Shown piece after piece: positions 44,089 to 53,089 of a DNA stretch of 64,000 nt (the stretch's first letter is position 1; each line of letters begins with the position of its first letter). The notes under the pieces were generated by a model that saw only the letters and a list, made by a program, of their open reading frames with translations, made no database searches and was not told where the DNA came from. Position numbers and translations under genes: made by a program. This DNA comes from an uncultured candidate division WPS-2 bacterium. GTDB lineage: Bacteria > Vulcanimicrobiota > Vulcanimicrobiia > Vulcanimicrobiales > Vulcanimicrobiaceae. The DNA lies in NCBI GenBank assembly GCA_937927945.1, contig CALEYW010000031.1, positions 1 to 64,000 of the forward strand. The letters are read 5' to 3'.

Positions 44089-45063
44089 TCAGTCCGGAAA
44101 CTCGAGGACGTCGACGAGCCGCTTCACAATCCGCGTTTTCCATTCGGTCATGCTCATCAGCGATTCGGGCATGACTTTGGGGATCAGCCGGTGTGGCAGC
44201 GCGTGGATGAAGAGTGCCTTGACGTCGTCGGGAATCACGTATGCGCGCCCCTGCACGAGCGCGTACGCGCGGGCGAGCTGCATCAGCTGGAGCGCGGCGC
44301 GCGGGCTCGCGCCGAGGGCGAGCTCGTCGGAAAGGCGGCTTTGCCGCACCGCCGCGATGATGTAACGCAGCAGCCGCTCGTCGATGACGACGCAGGACAC
44401 GAGCGCAATCAGCTCGCGCACGCGGTCGATCGCGAGCACCGCCGCCACACCGGTCAGCGGATCCTCCACCATCCGGTCGCGAAGGATTTCAACCTCTTCA
44501 TCTTCGCTGGGATAGCCCGGCGACAGCAGGAGTTGGAAGCGGTCGAGTTGCGCTTCGGGCAGATCATTCACGCCAGAGTGCTCGATTGGATTCTGCGTTG
44601 CGATCACGATGAAGGGATCCGGGAGCGGATAGGTCCGGCCGTCGACGGTGACCTGTGCCTCACCCATCGCTTCCAACAGCGCGCTCTGCGTGCGCGGCAT
44701 CGCGCGATTGAGCTCGTCTGCGAGCAGGATGTTTGCGAACACGGGGCCCGGGACGAACGTTTCCTTGCGCGGGTCGACGTAGCCGGTGATGTCGACCGGG
44801 AGCAGATCCGGCGTGCATTGGACGCGCTTAAACTCGCAGGACATCGAGCGCGCCAGCGCCCGCGCAAGCATCGTCTTTCCGACGCCCGGACGATCTTCGA
44901 GTAGCACATGGCCGCGCGAGAGGAACGCCGCGACCACGAGGCTGACGACGTCGTGCATGCCGACCACGACACGCTCGATGTTCGCGATGAGACGTTCGAT
45001 GTCGGCGTGCGCGGCGCCGAACGCGGTGTCGCGACTCACGCCGAACGCGGTATCGCGACTCAC
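44089..45063 (-). CDS. MoxR-family AAA+ ATPase
   Basis: A 324-residue ATPase. Walker A is EDRPGVGKTMLARALA, Walker B is ILLADELNRA, sensor 1 is IVIATQNPIEHSG, and the lid carries SPRAALQLMQLARAYALVQG. The GTG 45061-45063 overlaps the upstream stop as GTGA; a second GTG lies 24 bases on, inside a tandem duplication. MoxR proteins act as chaperones for von-Willebrand-domain partners, here the DUF58 protein encoded next. Confidence 0.93.
   Translation of the reverse strand: MSRDTAFGVSRDTAFGAAHADIERLIANIERVVVGMHDVVSLVVAAFLSRGHVLLEDRPGVGKTMLARALARSMSCEFKRVQCTPDLLPVDITGYVDPRKETFVPGPVFANILLADELNRAMPRTQSALLEAMGEAQVTVDGRTYPLPDPFIVIATQNPIEHSGVNDLPEAQLDRFQLLLSPGYPSEDEEVEILRDRMVEDPLTGVAAVLAIDRVRELIALVSCVVIDERLLRYIIAAVRQSRLSDELALGASPRAALQLMQLARAYALVQGRAYVIPDDVKALFIHALPHRLIPKVMPESLMSMTEWKTRIVKRLVDVLEFPD
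45016..45063 (-). repeat. 24-bp tandem duplication at the MoxR start codon
   Basis: The first 24 bases of the MoxR gene (coding VSRDTAFG) are repeated once immediately (VSRDTAFG again) with one base difference. Each unit begins with GTG, so the gene has two nearly identical possible start contexts. Confidence 0.85.
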
Positions 45064-45842
45064 TCGGAAGTTCCGTGCGGCTGGCGGCAGGCGGCGAGCG
45101 CGGTCGGTAGGCTGCCGAACACTAGCGGTACGAGCCATCGGGCCGACAGCGCGACGATCGCCGCGATAACGAGAATCGCCGCCGCGGCCGTGATTGTCCA
45201 CGTCGAGGCGAGGTCGAGGACAAGCCGCTTGCCGACACCTCCGAAGAGCGCGACGAGCCCGGCGCCCGGTTCGAACAGGTACAGCGCGAGGATTACGCCG
45301 AGCCAGCGCGCTCCGCCGCCGATGATACGCGCTGGCTCAGCGCTCCATGTGAAGCGCGGCCAAAGGCGCGCGGCAGCAGCGCGTGCGAGGAAGTCGGCTT
45401 CGGCGGCCGCGGCAAGAACGGCAGCGACGGCCGAAGTGGCCAGCATCGTGCTCGGGAACGTGAACCCGCTCTCATAGCCTGCCGCTACGAACGGCAGCGC
45501 GACGAGGAACGCCAGCGCGCCGACTGCCACGGCGTCCGCTCCGCGTGCAAACGCTTCCGTCCGCTTGTGCAACCGCGCGCAGCGCGAGCACAGAAGCAAT
45601 GCGTCGGAAGCGTCCGCCCGTCGACGGGCGAGGACCGAGGCGAGGACGGCAGCCCCTTCGAGCACGAGGAGAAGCGCGAACGGCACGTAGCCGGGTACCA
45701 CCGACGGAGTCGAGGGGTCGAGAGCGAGCGCGTACGACGCTCGGCCGGCGGCGAGCGCCGGCGCGCCCGGCGCGAACAGCTCAGGCGCCGCAAGTACCGT
45801 TAGCACGGAGACGCGCCAGATCGCGACGCCCCAACGCCCCAT
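45060..45842 (-). CDS. Membrane protein heading the MoxR operon
   Basis: A 260-residue protein with about six hydrophobic helices (VAVGALAFLVALPFVAAGYE, ILALYLFEPGAGLVALFGGV, ITAAAAILVIAAIVALS). It is first of six overlapping minus-strand genes (45842 down to 41361). A CSRCARLHK segment between helices offers a CxxC pair. The family is not recognised; position suggests a membrane anchor for the MoxR system. Confidence 0.7.
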   Translation of the reverse strand: MGRWGVAIWRVSVLTVLAAPELFAPGAPALAAGRASYALALDPSTPSVVPGYVPFALLLVLEGAAVLASVLARRRADASDALLLCSRCARLHKRTEAFARGADAVAVGALAFLVALPFVAAGYESGFTFPSTMLATSAVAAVLAAAAEADFLARAAAARLWPRFTWSAEPARIIGGGARWLGVILALYLFEPGAGLVALFGGVGKRLVLDLASTWTITAAAAILVIAAIVALSARWLVPLVFGSLPTALAACRQPHGTSE

Positions 45843-46137
45843 CCTGAACCTCTCGCCCGCAGTGTCGGGCCAGGCACAACGATAATCCCGAAAATCTCCA
45901 GCGGCTTACATTATTACCTGATTACCTCGGAATCCGCTTACGCGCCAGCTCAATTCGTGCCTGTCGGCGTCCGATTCGGCGAAGACAACGACGATTTACG
46001 ATGCCGACCAGCCAGAGGCTCCCCTTTCCCAGGTAATCGAACAGGCGCTCGTATTGTGGACCATTCACCGAAGTTCCGGGCGCTCGGTGACGCCATCCTC
46101 GGGAACCCATTGGAAGACGACTGGCGCCGCAGTGCTC

Positions 46138-46335
46138 GTCGCGTGGGAACTGCCGGCGAGCCGGCCGTTCTTCGACGTGCGCCTGCTGGCGGCAAACGCT
46201 GCACTCAGCCGTCCGTATCTGCGCTTCGGGTTGACGACGCTCTGCGTGTATACCGTCCTCTACGGCCTCACCCAGTTGCTGCAGGCCGCGCGCGGCGCGT
46301 CCTCGCGCGAGGCGGCCCTGCTGCTGCTCCCGATG
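46138..46335 (+). pseudogene. MFS transporter internal fragment
   Basis: The plus strand encodes SRPFFDVRLLAANAALSRPY then LRFGLTTLCVYTVLYGLTQL and SREAALLLLPM, resembling the region around helix 8-9 of DHA2-type exporters. It breaks off exactly where the beta-lactamase remnant begins on the other strand, marking a recombination junction near 46345. Upstream (45843-46137) nothing is recognisable. Confidence 0.55.
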
Positions 46336-46344
46336 CGCGAGAGC

Positions 46345-46867
46345 GTCCACTACTGCTTCGACGTCTTCTCATTGAGACGCGTCAGGATGCGATAGACGGC
46401 CGTGACCCGTGCCTCAATAGGGTACGACTTGTTCGCGAGCAGAACGATGCCCGTCTTTCGTCGCGGAATGAACGCGACGTACGCGCCGAAACCGCTCGTC
46501 GATCCCGTCTTATTTATCACGACGTCGCTCTCGGGGCGCGACGCCGGGTCAATCTTCACAGCGTGGTTCTCTTCGAACATCACTTGGTTGGAGTTGCCTT
46601 GCAGCAAACCCGACAACGGGATCGGGTAGCGGTACTGCTCCCAGATCAGGTCCTGCGTCATCACTCCGATCCGGTAGTGTCGTCCGGATACCGTACGCTT
46701 CTGCCGCGAGGGGTCCGGGAGACATTCGCCTCGGTTTGCCGGCAGCCGTGTAGCCCTACGCGTGCATCAACGTGGCGAACCCCGCGTCCATGCTCTTCGC
46801 CGCCGGTTTGCGAGATGATGCATGCCGCCAGCGACGCGGCGAAAACGGCCAGGATAGTCGAGCGCAT
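46345..46867 (-). pseudogene. Decayed second copy of the class C beta-lactamase
   Basis: The N-terminal piece (46867 down to about 46780, MRSTILAVFAASLAACIISQ) and the C-terminal piece (46664-46350, with INKTGSTSGFGAY and NKSYPIEARVTAVYRILTRL) are nearly identical to the gene at 38885-40084. Most of the middle, including the SxxK serine and YSN motifs, is deleted, with small scraps of it between. The same orientation, 7 kb apart, suggests a tandem segmental duplication. Confidence 0.88.
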
Positions 46868-47030
46868 TGTGTCGTCGCTTCGGATCGATGCGACGTTGAA
46901 CCCGCGGCCGTATCATTCGCCGGGCACGACCCTGCCTCGGGCTACGAGATCGACCTAACCGACGCATCTTCACCGCTCCGATAGGTTCCCCGGCGTTCGC
47001 CAGGGAGCGGGCGGCAGGGCCCACGAACCT

Positions 47031-47080
47031 GCAACCACGGGGTTGCGCTTTCGCTCGAGATATGCAACTATAGGGTTGCA
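47031..47080 (+). promoter_or_regulatory. Two palindromic operators before the SRPBCC-ArsR operon
   Basis: GCAACCACGGGGTTGC at 47031-47046 and TGCAACTATAGGGTTGCA at 47063-47080 share GCAAC..GTTGC arms and are centred about 33 bases (three helical turns) apart. They end 16 bases before the ATG. They are probably the autoregulatory sites of the ArsR-type repressor encoded second in the operon. Confidence 0.7.
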
Positions 47081-47096
47081 CATTTTGGAGGGCACC

Positions 47097-47543
47097 ATGG
47101 TTGAGGACCGGATTGAGCGAGAAGTCGTCGTTGCAGCTCCGCGGGAACGTGTTTGGGAGATCATCACGCAAGCGGAACACGTGGGCAAATGGTTCGGCGA
47201 ATCCGCGGAGGTCGATTTGCGGCCTGGCGGCACGATCGTTCTGCGGTGGGAGAAACACGGCACCGTGTATGGGACGATCGAAAAGATCGAGGAGCCGCAC
47301 TTTTTTTCGTATCGCTGGAATCCGGGAATATTCGGCGAAAAACCGAGCACCGAGAGCTCGACGCTCGTTGAATTCACGTTGACGCCCCAAGGCCGACAAA
47401 CACGATTGCGTGTGGTCGAGACTGGCTTTAGCCGTCTTCCCAGGGACGAGAGCGAGCGGGCCGAGCAGTTCAAGGACAATACCGAAGGTTGGGCGCACGA
47501 GCTGGGTGAGTTGCAGCAATACGTCGAGCAGCTTCCGGTATAA
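47097..47543 (+). CDS. SRPBCC / AHSA1-type protein
   Basis: A 148-residue protein. The ATG 47097 is preceded by GGAGGGCACC. IEREVVVAAPRERVWEIITQ then HVGKWFGESAEVDLRPGG and a C-terminal WAHELGELQQYVEQL are typical of the START-like AHSA1 fold that binds a hydrophobic ligand. It is first in an operon with an ArsR-type repressor 11 bases downstream, a very common pairing in soil bacteria. Confidence 0.92.
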   Translation: MVEDRIEREVVVAAPRERVWEIITQAEHVGKWFGESAEVDLRPGGTIVLRWEKHGTVYGTIEKIEEPHFFSYRWNPGIFGEKPSTESSTLVEFTLTPQGRQTRLRVVETGFSRLPRDESERAEQFKDNTEGWAHELGELQQYVEQLPV

Positions 47544-47554
47544 CCGCGCGTGCG

Positions 47555-47881
47555 ATGAACGCCGGCAAGGGCGACGTAGACGAGGTGCTCGTCGCCCTCG
47601 CCGATCCGATGCGGCGCCGAGTGCTCGATGCGCTCTCGGCTCACCCGCAAGCGACGGCAACGGCTCTGGCAGAAAAGCTGCCCGTTACGCGCCAGGCGAT
47701 CGTGAAGCATCTGTCCGTGCTCGAGCAAGCCGGTTTGGTCGAAGCGCGCAAACACGGTCGCGAAGTGCAATTCGCCGTTCGACCGGAACGTCTGGCGTCA
47801 ACCGCCCAATGGATGCACGGCGTTGCAGCCGCATGGGACGAACGACTGAGCGCGATCAAGCGTCTCGCCGAGAAGCGGTAA
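47555..47881 (+). CDS. ArsR-type winged-helix repressor
   Basis: A 108-residue regulator: ALADPMRRRVLDALSAHPQA then LPVTRQAIVKHLSVLEQAGL is the winged helix-turn-helix. It lacks the cysteine metal-binding motifs of metal sensors, so it belongs to the group paired with SRPBCC proteins and probably senses an organic ligand. It likely binds the twin palindromes at 47031-47080. Confidence 0.92.
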   Translation: MNAGKGDVDEVLVALADPMRRRVLDALSAHPQATATALAEKLPVTRQAIVKHLSVLEQAGLVEARKHGREVQFAVRPERLASTAQWMHGVAAAWDERLSAIKRLAEKR

Positions 47882-48030
47882 CGGCAGCGCCTGCAAATGT
47901 GCAAGTCTTAGCTTAAAAACAACGTCGTCGTAGTTGGCGGCACTCGCCGCGCCGGCGCAGAGATCGACACCGCCGCGCACGCAACAGCGTGCGTGCGCGC
48001 CGCCGCACGTAATCAAGAATCGGAGCATAT

Positions 48031-48756
48031 ATGACAATCACAGGCAGAGCAATTCTCGTGACCGGGGCCAATCGCGGTATCGGACAGGCGCTGGTCGAGG
48101 AAGCCTTGAGGAGAGGCGCGACGCGGGTGTATGCCGGTACGCGGCAGCCCTTGACCCACTCGGATGGGCGCGTCACGCCCCTGACCCTGGACGTGACCGA
48201 CGCTGCACAGACTCAAGCAGCCCTCGAGAGAGTTGAATCTCTCGATATCCTCATCAATAACGCAGGCATGGCGCTTTACGACGACTTGAGCGATCGCGAG
48301 GCGCTCGAACGGCACCTCGCCGTCAACCTCTTCGGCACATTTGGCGTGACCCAGGCTTTCCTGCCGTTGCTGACTCGTTCTCGGGGAGCCATCGTCAACG
48401 TTCTGTCGGTGACGGCCTTTGCCGCCTTGCCGATCATTCCGTCCTACTCGATCTCGAAGGCGGCCGCGTTCTCCCTCTCACAATCGCTGCGCGCTCTTTT
48501 GGCCGCACGAGGCGTGAGCGTGCATGCCGTCCTCACCGGCCCCGTGGACACCGATATGTCGCGAGGCTTCGACGTACCGAAGGCGTCTCCGGAGTCCGTT
48601 GCGCGAGCGATCTTCGACGGAGTGGAGAATGGGGAGGAGGACATCTTTCCCGATCCCATGTCAGCGTCCATGGCGGACAACTGGCGCAGCGGTGCGGCCA
48701 AGGCGCTCGAGCGCGAGAATGCGACGCTCGTAGGCGTTCCCGCTCCGGCGCCATGA
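48031..48756 (+). CDS. Short-chain dehydrogenase/reductase
   Basis: A 241-residue SDR: TGANRGIGQALVEEALRRGA binds the nucleotide, NNAGMALYDDL is the NNAG motif, and SVTAFAALPIIPSYSISKAA carries the catalytic Ser and YxxxK. It overlaps the DUF2182 gene by ATGA and lies 149 bases after the ArsR gene, within the same apparent transcription unit. Substrate unknown. Confidence 0.92.
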   Translation: MTITGRAILVTGANRGIGQALVEEALRRGATRVYAGTRQPLTHSDGRVTPLTLDVTDAAQTQAALERVESLDILINNAGMALYDDLSDREALERHLAVNLFGTFGVTQAFLPLLTRSRGAIVNVLSVTAFAALPIIPSYSISKAAAFSLSQSLRALLAARGVSVHAVLTGPVDTDMSRGFDVPKASPESVARAIFDGVENGEEDIFPDPMSASMADNWRSGAAKALERENATLVGVPAPAP

Positions 48757-49409
48757 CGAGCGCTCGGACAACCGGGACGGCGGCAGCGCTGACGGCGACG
48801 CTCGGGCTCGCCGCCGCGTCCTGGGTCGTCGCCGTCCCGCGGATGATCGGGATGGACATGGGCGTCGCTACCGACCTGGGTCCGTTCGCCTCCTTCGTCG
48901 CGCTGTGGGTAGCGATGATGGCGGCGATGATGCTGCCGGGTGCGGCTCCGGCAGTCGTAAGACGTGCTCATGCCGGCGGTCGTGTGGACGCCGTGCCGCT
49001 CTTCGTCGGGTCGTACCTTACCGTCTGGGCACTCGTGGGCGTCGTCGTGTATGCGTTGTACCGTCCGCACGAATCGTTCGCCGCCGGCATGGTTGCGATC
49101 GCCGCGGGTGTTTACGAGCTCACGCCGCTCAAAGCGCACTTTCGCCGGCGCTGCCGCGAGAGCGTCGGCTCTGGATTCGAGTTCGGGCTCTGCTGTGTCG
49201 GCTCGTGCATCGGACTGATGCTTATGGTGGTGGCACTGAGCATCATGAGCATCACCTGGATGTCCGTGATCACCGTCGTCGTCCTCGCCCAGAAGCTCCT
49301 GCCCCCGAAAGCCGCCATCGATGTACCGCTGGCGCTCGCGATCGTCGGATTTGGAATCCTGATCGTTGTCGCGCCTTCTTCCGTTCCCGGACTCACGCCA
49401 CCGATGTGA
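48753..49409 (+). CDS. DUF2182 membrane protein
   Basis: A 218-residue protein with about six helices and the DUF2182 hallmark WVAMMAAMMLPGAAPAVVRR, then LTPLKAHFRRRC and FGLCCVGSCIGLMLMVVALS. Some DUF2182 proteins are linked to copper or metal handling; the conserved Met, Cys and His residues here would fit. Coupled to the dehydrogenase upstream; the DUF899 gene follows. Confidence 0.88.
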   Translation: MTSARTTGTAAALTATLGLAAASWVVAVPRMIGMDMGVATDLGPFASFVALWVAMMAAMMLPGAAPAVVRRAHAGGRVDAVPLFVGSYLTVWALVGVVVYALYRPHESFAAGMVAIAAGVYELTPLKAHFRRRCRESVGSGFEFGLCCVGSCIGLMLMVVALSIMSITWMSVITVVVLAQKLLPPKAAIDVPLALAIVGFGILIVVAPSSVPGLTPPM

Positions 49410-49469
49410 AACGTCATCGGCGGCGCGCCCCACGCCAACCTATTGCATGGACACGAAAGAGAGAAACAG

Positions 49470-50243
49470 ATGATCGATCACAAGACCGGAACCCGTGAAG
49501 AGTGGCTTGCAGCCCGGCTGCAGCTGCTCGAGGCCGAGAAAGCACTGACGCGGCGTAGCGACGAAGTAGCGCAGCAGCGGCAGAAGCTGCCCTGGGTTCG
49601 AATCGACAAGGACTATCGCTTCGAGACCGACGAGGGCACAGCGTCCCTCGCGGACCTCTTCAAAGGACGCTCGCAGCTCCTCGTCTATCATTTCATGTTC
49701 GGGCCCGACTACACGGCCGGGTGTCCGTCATGCTCGTCGATCGCGGACGGCTTCAACGGCTCCGTCGTCCATCTCGCGAACCACGACGTCACGTTCTTCG
49801 CGGTGTCGCGGGCTCCGCTCGCGAAACTGCAGGCGTACAAGCAGCGGATGGGCTGGAGCTTCCCCTGGGCGTCTTCGTTCGAGAGCGACTTCAACTACGA
49901 CTTCGCGGCGTCGCACACCAAGGAGCAGCTGCAGTCAGGAGCCATCGAGTATAACTTCCGCGCGACGGACACGCGGCCGATACTCGAGGCCAACGGGGAG
50001 CCCTGGACCGCCGCGATCCTGTCGGGCACGGTCACGGATTGGAAGACGTACAGACAGGAAGCGCCCGGCGTGAGCGCGTTCACGTTCGTGGATGGCGTCG
50101 TTTACCACACCTACTCGGCATACGAGCGCGGGGTGGACGGCATCTGGGGCATGTACCAGTGGCTCGACCGCGCGCCGCTCGGCCGCAACGAGAACGAGCC
50201 CGGCATCTGGTGGCGTCGCCACGACGAGTACGACAGCCAGTAA
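49470..50243 (+). CDS. DUF899 thioredoxin-like protein
   Basis: A 257-residue protein from the ATG at 49470. LPWVRIDKDYRFETDEGTAS, LLVYHFMFGPDYTAGCPSCS and HDVTFFAVSRAPLAKLQAYK define DUF899, a thioredoxin-fold family with an intact CPSC. It closes the SRPBCC-ArsR-SDR-DUF2182 operon, and a strong terminator hairpin follows. Likely a cytosolic redox or stress protein; reaction not established. Both cysteines are ordinary codons here. Confidence 0.92.
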   Translation: MIDHKTGTREEWLAARLQLLEAEKALTRRSDEVAQQRQKLPWVRIDKDYRFETDEGTASLADLFKGRSQLLVYHFMFGPDYTAGCPSCSSIADGFNGSVVHLANHDVTFFAVSRAPLAKLQAYKQRMGWSFPWASSFESDFNYDFAASHTKEQLQSGAIEYNFRATDTRPILEANGEPWTAAILSGTVTDWKTYRQEAPGVSAFTFVDGVVYHTYSAYERGVDGIWGMYQWLDRAPLGRNENEPGIWWRRHDEYDSQ

Positions 50244-50251
50244 CGCGTGCC

Positions 50252-50282
50252 GAAGGCTCGGCCATAACATGGCCGAGCCTTC
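50252..50282. terminator. 14-bp stem terminator hairpin
   Basis: GAAGGCTCGGCCAT and ATGGCCGAGCCTTC are exact reverse complements around AAC, nine bases after the DUF899 stop and between convergent genes. There is no long T run, but the stem is strong enough to act as a bidirectional terminator. Confidence 0.75.
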
Positions 50283-50346
50283 AGTCCCGGTTTACTGTCC
50301 CCGCAACTCTTGCATCAAGGCGCTTTTGGCAATCTTGCGCTGGGCT

Positions 50347-50916
50347 TTACGCTCGAGATCTGTCCGAGAGAAGCGCGGCTATCGCCTGAGCGTCGGCCGG
50401 TGAAGCCGGCGTGAAAACGATCATGCTCAGGCCATCTCCGCCGTCCACGGAGAAGGTCGAGTATTCAAGCGTGAGCGGCCCGGCGACGGGGTGCTGAAAG
50501 CGCTTCAGACCGAACCAATGGCTGCGCACCTCGTTCTCTGCCCAGAGCCGGCGGAAGTCCGCGCTGGTCGCCTGGAGTTCGGCCGCGATTGCGGCGGCTT
50601 CGGGACAGTCCCCCGCACGCGCGGCGTCGACGCGGAATGCCGCCACAGCGAAGCGCGCGTCCGCCTCCCAATCGGGCAGCGACGCATGTACGGCCGGTGC
50701 GCCGAACAGGCGTCTGAGGACGTTACGCTCGCGGGGCGGTAGTACGCCGAAGTTGGTCAGAACTGCTAATGCCGCGGCGTTCCAAGCCACGATGTCCCAC
50801 GCCGGCGTCTTCACGTAGGCGGGGCTGGTCAGTAGGGCGTCCAGCACGCCCTGCACGGCCGCCGGCACGACTCTCAACTTTTCCGTTCCCGAACCACGGT
50901 GGATAATGCGCTGCAT
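50347..50916 (-). CDS. MmyB-like ligand-binding protein lacking its HTH domain
   Basis: A 189-residue protein: VQGVLDALLTSPAYVKTPAW then DIVAWNAAALAVLTNF and HWFGLKRFQHPVAGPLTLEY are the MmyB-like ligand domain of XRE-type regulators. The N-terminal helix-turn-helix of about 75 residues that normally precedes it is absent; the ATG is 16 residues upstream of the domain. It may be a 5'-truncated gene whose promoter region is now shared with the divergent epimerase (5'-end overlap of 11 bases). A fragment of a second copy is at 53735. Confidence 0.8.
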   Translation of the reverse strand: MQRIIHRGSGTEKLRVVPAAVQGVLDALLTSPAYVKTPAWDIVAWNAAALAVLTNFGVLPPRERNVLRRLFGAPAVHASLPDWEADARFAVAAFRVDAARAGDCPEAAAIAAELQATSADFRRLWAENEVRSHWFGLKRFQHPVAGPLTLEYSTFSVDGGDGLSMIVFTPASPADAQAIAALLSDRSRA

Positions 50917-51834
50917 GCGCGTATTTGTTACCGGATCTACCGGATTTATAGGTTCAGCGATCGTGAAGGAGTTGCGTACCGCGGGGCATCAGGTCCTCGG
51001 ACTGGTGCGCAGCGACGCCGCCGCCGACAGGTTGGCGGGGTTGGGAGTCGAGGCGCATCGTGGCGACTTGTCGGAGACCGATAGCCTCGTCGCAGGCGCC
51101 CGAGCCTGCGATGGAGTGATCCACACGGCCTACATCCACGACTGGTCCAACGCGACTTTTGAGGCCGCAGCCGAGATCGACCGTCGAACGGTCGAGGCCA
51201 TGGCGGCCGCGATGGAGGGCTCCGGCAAGTCGTTCGTCATCGCGTCCGGAACCGCGTTGCTTCCGCCGGGCCGTATCGGCACGGAAGAGGACCCGGCGGT
51301 AACCGAAGGCTTGGGCGCCCATCGCGGGCGGACGGAGGCTTCCATGCAGGCAGCCGCCGGTCGCGGCGTACGCGCCGGCGTCGTGCGGCTTCCGCCCTCC
51401 GTCCACGGAGCCGGCGACCACGGGTTCTTGCCCGCGCTGATCGACATCGCGCGCCGCAAGGGCATCTCCGCGTCCCCGGCGACGGCGCGAATCGCTGGCC
51501 GTCCGTGCACCGGTTGGACGCCGCGCGCCTCTTTCGGCTGGCGCTCGAGAACAGCGCTCCCGGAGCGCGCCTGCATGCCGTCGCCGAAGAAGGCGTGACG
51601 CTGCGCGCGATCGCCGAGACGATCGGCGCGGGCCTCGGCATCCCGGTGAAGAGCCTTGCCGGGGACGAAGCGCAGGCGCACTTTGAATGGCTTGCGCCTT
51701 TCGTGACCATTGATAATCCAACTTCCAGCGCACTCACCCGCAACTCACTGGGATGGCGCCCGCAGGAACGGGAGCTCCTGGGCGACATGCGAGAGAGCGG
51801 GTACTTTTCAGACAACAAGCTCGCCGTCGGCTAA
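50906..51834 (+). pseudogene. NAD-dependent epimerase/dehydratase, one frameshift
   Basis: From the ATG at 50906, RVFVTGSTGFIGSAIVKELR is the Rossmann motif, followed by GVIHTAYIHDWS and SVHGAGDHGFLPALIDIARR. Near 51472 the frame breaks after KGISA; a one-base correction joins GDGANRWPSVHRLDAARLFR and continues in the second frame to LGWRPQERELLGDMRESG at 51834. The total would be about 309 residues, normal for the family. The break is beside a CCCC run, so a sequencing error is possible. Confidence 0.8.
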
Positions 51835-53003
51835 AACCACGGACGCGCCGCATTCCCGAGGATTGATACCAGCAATTCAGGGATTGGGCGCGTCGACCCG
51901 TCGTGCGCCGAGCGGCTTGCGTCGCACGTCGTAAACTGGATTCTCGCGCTGCAATTGCTGGCCGTTCCGGAGCACGTGACGACGTTCGCAAGGAGAAAGC
52001 CGTTGCCGGAGGTGGTCGTGTGCGTCGGCCCGCTCGTGCGCTGATTGCAGGCGCCGGTGAAATCTGCGAAGTTCAGGCACGTGTCGAAGTTGCCGGGATG
52101 GATCAGGAGGTCGTTCACAGCCCGCGACACCTGCGGGCTCACGGCGGGTGTGCTCGAGGTGTCGAAGAGGTAGTAGTCCTCCCACGACCGGAACTGCTGC
52201 TGCGAGACACCGGCGAGCACGCCGTCGACGTAGAATTTGACGACATCCGCGTCGGAGCCGGTGAACTGCATCGTCATGCCGATCGTGTGCGGTAGCGTCG
52301 GATCGACGTACGCGATCTCGTGCGAGACGTACTTCGCGCAACCCGAGCAGGGCGTCGTTCCGCCGTTCACGCCTTCGACGTTCGTGGTGAAGATCAACAG
52401 CTTCTGGTTGTTGCTCGAATCCAACGTATGCCAAAGGCCCAACACCTGCATCCAGGCACCTTGGTTCGTCCATTCCGGAGAAAAGCTCACTTCGAGCGAG
52501 GGCTGGAACAGGCCCGTCGCGGACGTCGCGACGAATTGCATGCCGAAGTACGGCTGGCACGCCGCGCCGCAGACGGTCGCCGGACTCGTCGTCGTATCGG
52601 TGAGCGCCGTCGCATAGCCGGACGACTTTTGCATCGGCGGGGTACTGAGCCCGTTGGAGCACGTCTGCGTTATCGAGTTGTTGACCTCCAGCGCCTTCGT
52701 TGGCGGTGTAGCCGGCCACTGCGCGGAAGGATAACTGCTCGTATTCACGACGTTGGCGTCGTAGTCGTAGTTACCGCAGCTGTTCGAAAGCCACCCTTGC
52801 TGGCCTCGCACCGGGCCGTTGGAATAGGTCGCGAACGCAATCGGGCCGACGACGCTCGGCACCGTCGTCGTCACGCCGACGGTGATCGTGCTGGAGCCGT
52901 CCGAGAACGCGATCGTGCACGAACCGTTCGTCGTACCGGGAGTAATCGTCGACGATGACGATGCCGGCGTGCCCGAAGGTATGCGCGCTCGCCGATGTCG
53001 ACA
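51831..53003 (-). pseudogene. Secreted LamG/Ig-like protein, 5'-truncated
   Basis: An open frame encoding an extracellular beta-sandwich protein. At the N-terminal end SSSSTITPGTTNGSCTIAFS then DGSSTITVGV is the end of an Ig-like repeat. The main part has YFGMQFVATSATGLFQPSLE, WMQVLGLWHTLDSSNNQKLL and VKFYVDGVLAGVSQQQFRSW, LamG-like, with many cysteines. There is no signal peptide, and the frame begins directly after a stop where a sensor fragment ends. GTG 52874 is the only clear start. Probably a rearranged fragment. Confidence 0.55.
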
Positions 53004-53089
53004 TCACGCAGGTGCGCGTCGTGACCGCGCATCTTGGCGGCGGCTCGTCGCTCTGCACCGTTCAAGGCGGCGCCGTGCCGCCGGCAAAT

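Noticed and set aside
46767..47770. Long minus-strand frames opposite the SRPBCC and ArsR genes
   Set aside because: Shadows; the plus strand has operators, ribosome-binding sites and full domains.
49443..50243. DUF899 protein as a selenoprotein
   Set aside because: Both cysteines of CPSC are encoded by normal Cys codons.
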